From positions 1 through 14,872 of the forward strand of contig JAKSSJ010000024.1 of assembly GCA_024403215.1 (NCBI GenBank): DNA of 14,872 nt, written 5' to 3'. Positions 13,293 through 14,872 of this stretch are shown piece after piece. Source of the DNA: Clostridia bacterium (lineage in GTDB: Bacteria; Bacillota; Clostridia; Peptostreptococcales; Anaerovoracaceae). The notes below the pieces were generated by a model. That model searched no databases, was not told the DNA's origin, and saw only the letters and a program-made list of their open reading frames with translations. The first letter of the stretch is position 1. The number at the start of each line of letters is the position of its first letter. The translations under genes were made by a program, and so were the position numbers.

Positions 13293-14872
13293 TATTTACG
13301 GAATCAGCGAAAACCAAATAGCGCCATATATAACAAAGATATATACAAAGGGTCAAGCCTTAGTTATTACTACTAGCGCGCGCCGTGCGCAAAAGATAGC
13401 TACTGACTTGGCTTTCTTTTCTAATGCAAAGATTTTTGTGCTTCCTGATTTTGATCCAGACAGCTTTAAGTATGAAGCAAAGAGCAGGAATGATTTAGAT
13501 GCCTATCTTAGTGCTTATGCTGCTCTACTCTCGGGCGAGGACTCTATAGTAGTTGCACCGGCTCTTTCTGCAATTAAAAAGCTTCAGCCAAGAAAAGCGT
13601 TTGAAAGAAACTGCTTTGAGCTTAAAACTGGTGAAACTGCAGAAAGAGGCGAAATAATAAGAAAGCTTGCCCTTCTTGGTTATGAAAGGATGCCACTTGT
13701 TGAGGCGAAAGGACAATTTTCGGCAAGAGGAGATATAATTGATATTTTTTCTCCTTGCGATGAAAACCCGGTAAGAATAGAGCTCTTTGATGATGAGATA
13801 GATTCCATTAGAAGCTTTGATGAAAAGACTCAGCGTTCAATAGAGAATCTAAAGCTTGCAAAGGTTTTCCCAGCAATACTTGTTACTTTGGATGAAGAAA
13901 AGCCTGATATAAAAGCTGCTATAGATGGAGGCATAAACTCTCAGTACATAGAGCATTATGTTGAAGAGTTCTATAAAGATTGCGACTTTATCTGGGATTA
14001 CATGAATAGTATTAGTCTTGTCGCAATTGATGATCAGTCAAGAATTGCGGAGTTTGTTAGTCCAGATGATTTTAAAAAAGTAAATGAGGTGAATGCAGCA
14101 AACGGCATCTACTATTTTACGCCATTTGCTCAAAGCATTAAATTTGCAGATAAGCTTGATAAACTCGACAGTGTAAACGTAAGACAGGCTCCTATTTGCT
14201 CTGGGCATATGGACGTTTTTGAGGCCGAGCTTAGGCGTTTTCTTTCGGATGGCTACAAGGTAGTTATAGCCTGTGGAAGCGCAGAGCGCTATGAAAATCT
14301 TAAAGACTTTTTAGATAGAGCTGGACTTCATAATAATATTACTCTTAGCGAAAAAAGCCTATCATCTGGCTATGATTTTGCTGATGATAAAATTCTCTAT
14401 CTTTCTGAGGCAGAGATTTTTAAGACAGTAAAGAAAAATAAAAAGCGTAAAAGCAAGGCTCAAAGAATTAAAGCCTTTACAGACATTGCAAAGGGTGACT
14501 ATATAGTTCACGAGGCTCATGGCGTAGGGCAATTTACTGGAGTTGAAAGACTTACTGTAGATGGCAGTACAAGAGATTATCTTAAGATTGCTTATGCAGG
14601 AGCCGATGTCTTATACATACCAGTAGACCAGATGGATTCAATACAAAAGTATGTTGGATCTGAAGGAGTTGTGCCAAAGATATCAAAGCTTTCAGGCTCT
14701 GATTGGCAGATGGTAAAGGAAAAAGCCAAGGCATCTATTAAGGATATGGCGGCTGAATTTTTGAAAGCCTCCGCCGAAAGAGAAATTGCTCAAGGCTTTG
14801 AATATGGTCCTGATAAAAAAAAAAAAAAAGAACTTGAGGATTCATTTGTTTATGAAGAAACAGAAGATCAGC
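13282..14872 (+). CDS. mfd: Transcription-repair coupling factor Mfd (3' partial)
   Basis: Mfd removes RNA polymerase stalled at DNA lesions and recruits UvrA; full-length proteins are about 1100-1200 residues. The window holds the first 530 codons, open to the edge. The N-terminal UvrB-like module includes LPDFDPDSFKYE (about 53-64) and the family signature GQFSARGDIIDIF (about 147-159). The polymerase-interacting domain begins near residue 405 (GDYIVHEAHGVGQFTG) and continues through ADVLYIPVDQMD. The linker ELEDSFVYEETEDQ leads to the translocase, which is outside. ATG 13282 is chosen because no other start lies close by in frame. It overlaps pth by 11 nt and has no Shine-Dalgarno sequence, so translation is probably coupled to pth. 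A run of 15 A (14815-14829) codes for Lys512-Lys516; the reading frame continues correctly on both sides. Confidence 0.95.
   Translation, partial: MLNNIYGISENQIAPYITKIYTKGQALVITTSARRAQKIATDLAFFSNAKIFVLPDFDPDSFKYEAKSRNDLDAYLSAYAALLSGEDSIVVAPALSAIKKLQPRKAFERNCFELKTGETAERGEIIRKLALLGYERMPLVEAKGQFSARGDIIDIFSPCDENPVRIELFDDEIDSIRSFDEKTQRSIENLKLAKVFPAILVTLDEEKPDIKAAIDGGINSQYIEHYVEEFYKDCDFIWDYMNSISLVAIDDQSRIAEFVSPDDFKKVNEVNAANGIYYFTPFAQSIKFADKLDKLDSVNVRQAPICSGHMDVFEAELRRFLSDGYKVVIACGSAERYENLKDFLDRAGLHNNITLSEKSLSSGYDFADDKILYLSEAEIFKTVKKNKKRKSKAQRIKAFTDIAKGDYIVHEAHGVGQFTGVERLTVDGSTRDYLKIAYAGADVLYIPVDQMDSIQKYVGSEGVVPKISKLSGSDWQMVKEKAKASIKDMAAEFLKASAEREIAQGFEYGPDKKKKKELEDSFVYEETEDQ
14815..14829 (+). repeat. 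Homopolymer run of 15 A inside mfd
   Basis: Five consecutive AAA codons, flanked by GAT and GAA, give an uninterrupted A15 tract in the segment between the polymerase-interacting domain and the translocase. A gain or loss of one base would end the protein before its motor domain. Polymerase slippage on such tracts is well known, in replication, in transcription and in sequencing. Confidence 0.95.

Noticed and set aside
14815..14829. Frameshift or pseudogene call for mfd at the A15 run
   Set aside because: The frame before and after the run both give Mfd-like sequence, ending in the conserved YEET.DQ segment, so the gene is intact as written.
1..14872. Defence island, CRISPR array, prophage or insertion sequence
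   Set aside because: No direct-repeat array, transposase, integrase, attachment-site duplication or known defence domain was found; the HerA-like ATPase lacks a nuclease partner such as NurA or a SIR2-type gene.

Overview
This window looks like a chromosomal housekeeping region from a low-GC Gram-positive anaerobe, most likely a member of the Clostridia. The evidence is AT-rich DNA with AGA-dominated arginine codons, AAGGAG-type ribosome binding sites, a tRNA gene with encoded CCA, a PurR of the Bacillus type (winged helix plus phosphoribosyltransferase fold), and the gene order purR-prs-pth-mfd, which is a Bacillota synteny block. The genus cannot be fixed from the sequence.

Left part (1-6120). 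The window opens in the lysine/alanine-rich tail of a nucleic-acid-binding protein, followed by a bidirectional terminator. A very large RND-type efflux transporter lies on the minus strand (239-4399). It carries an insertion of about 360 residues in its first extracytoplasmic loop. Its start region shares a compact, nearly symmetric promoter with a divergent HerA-like (DUF853/YjgR) ATPase gene (4448-5998).

Middle part (6125-7670). A SLC13-type permease gene is transcribed alone and ends at a second bidirectional terminator, whose outer stem resembles the first. A minus-strand tRNA-Glu(CTC) gene follows, converging on the same terminator.

Right part (7694-14872). The tRNA-Glu gene and gltX (glutamyl-tRNA synthetase) are divergent. 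Their two extended -10 elements are the arms of a perfect 14-bp inverted repeat. gltX starts a tight cluster, gltX-murC-purR (1-nt overlap, then a 2-nt gap), followed by prs, pth and the first 530 codons of mfd, with pth and mfd overlapping by 11 nt. The cluster joins glutamate charging, peptidoglycan precursor synthesis, purine control, PRPP synthesis, peptidyl-tRNA recycling and transcription-coupled repair. A pair of PurBox-like sites in the gltX leader suggests, but does not prove, that PurR controls its own operon.

I saw no defence system, CRISPR array, insertion sequence, integrase or prophage gene. The observations most worth checking are the mirrored tRNA-Glu/gltX promoters with the PurBox-like pair, the coiled-coil insertion in the adaptor-less RND pump and its shared symmetric promoter, and an uninterrupted run of 15 A inside mfd.
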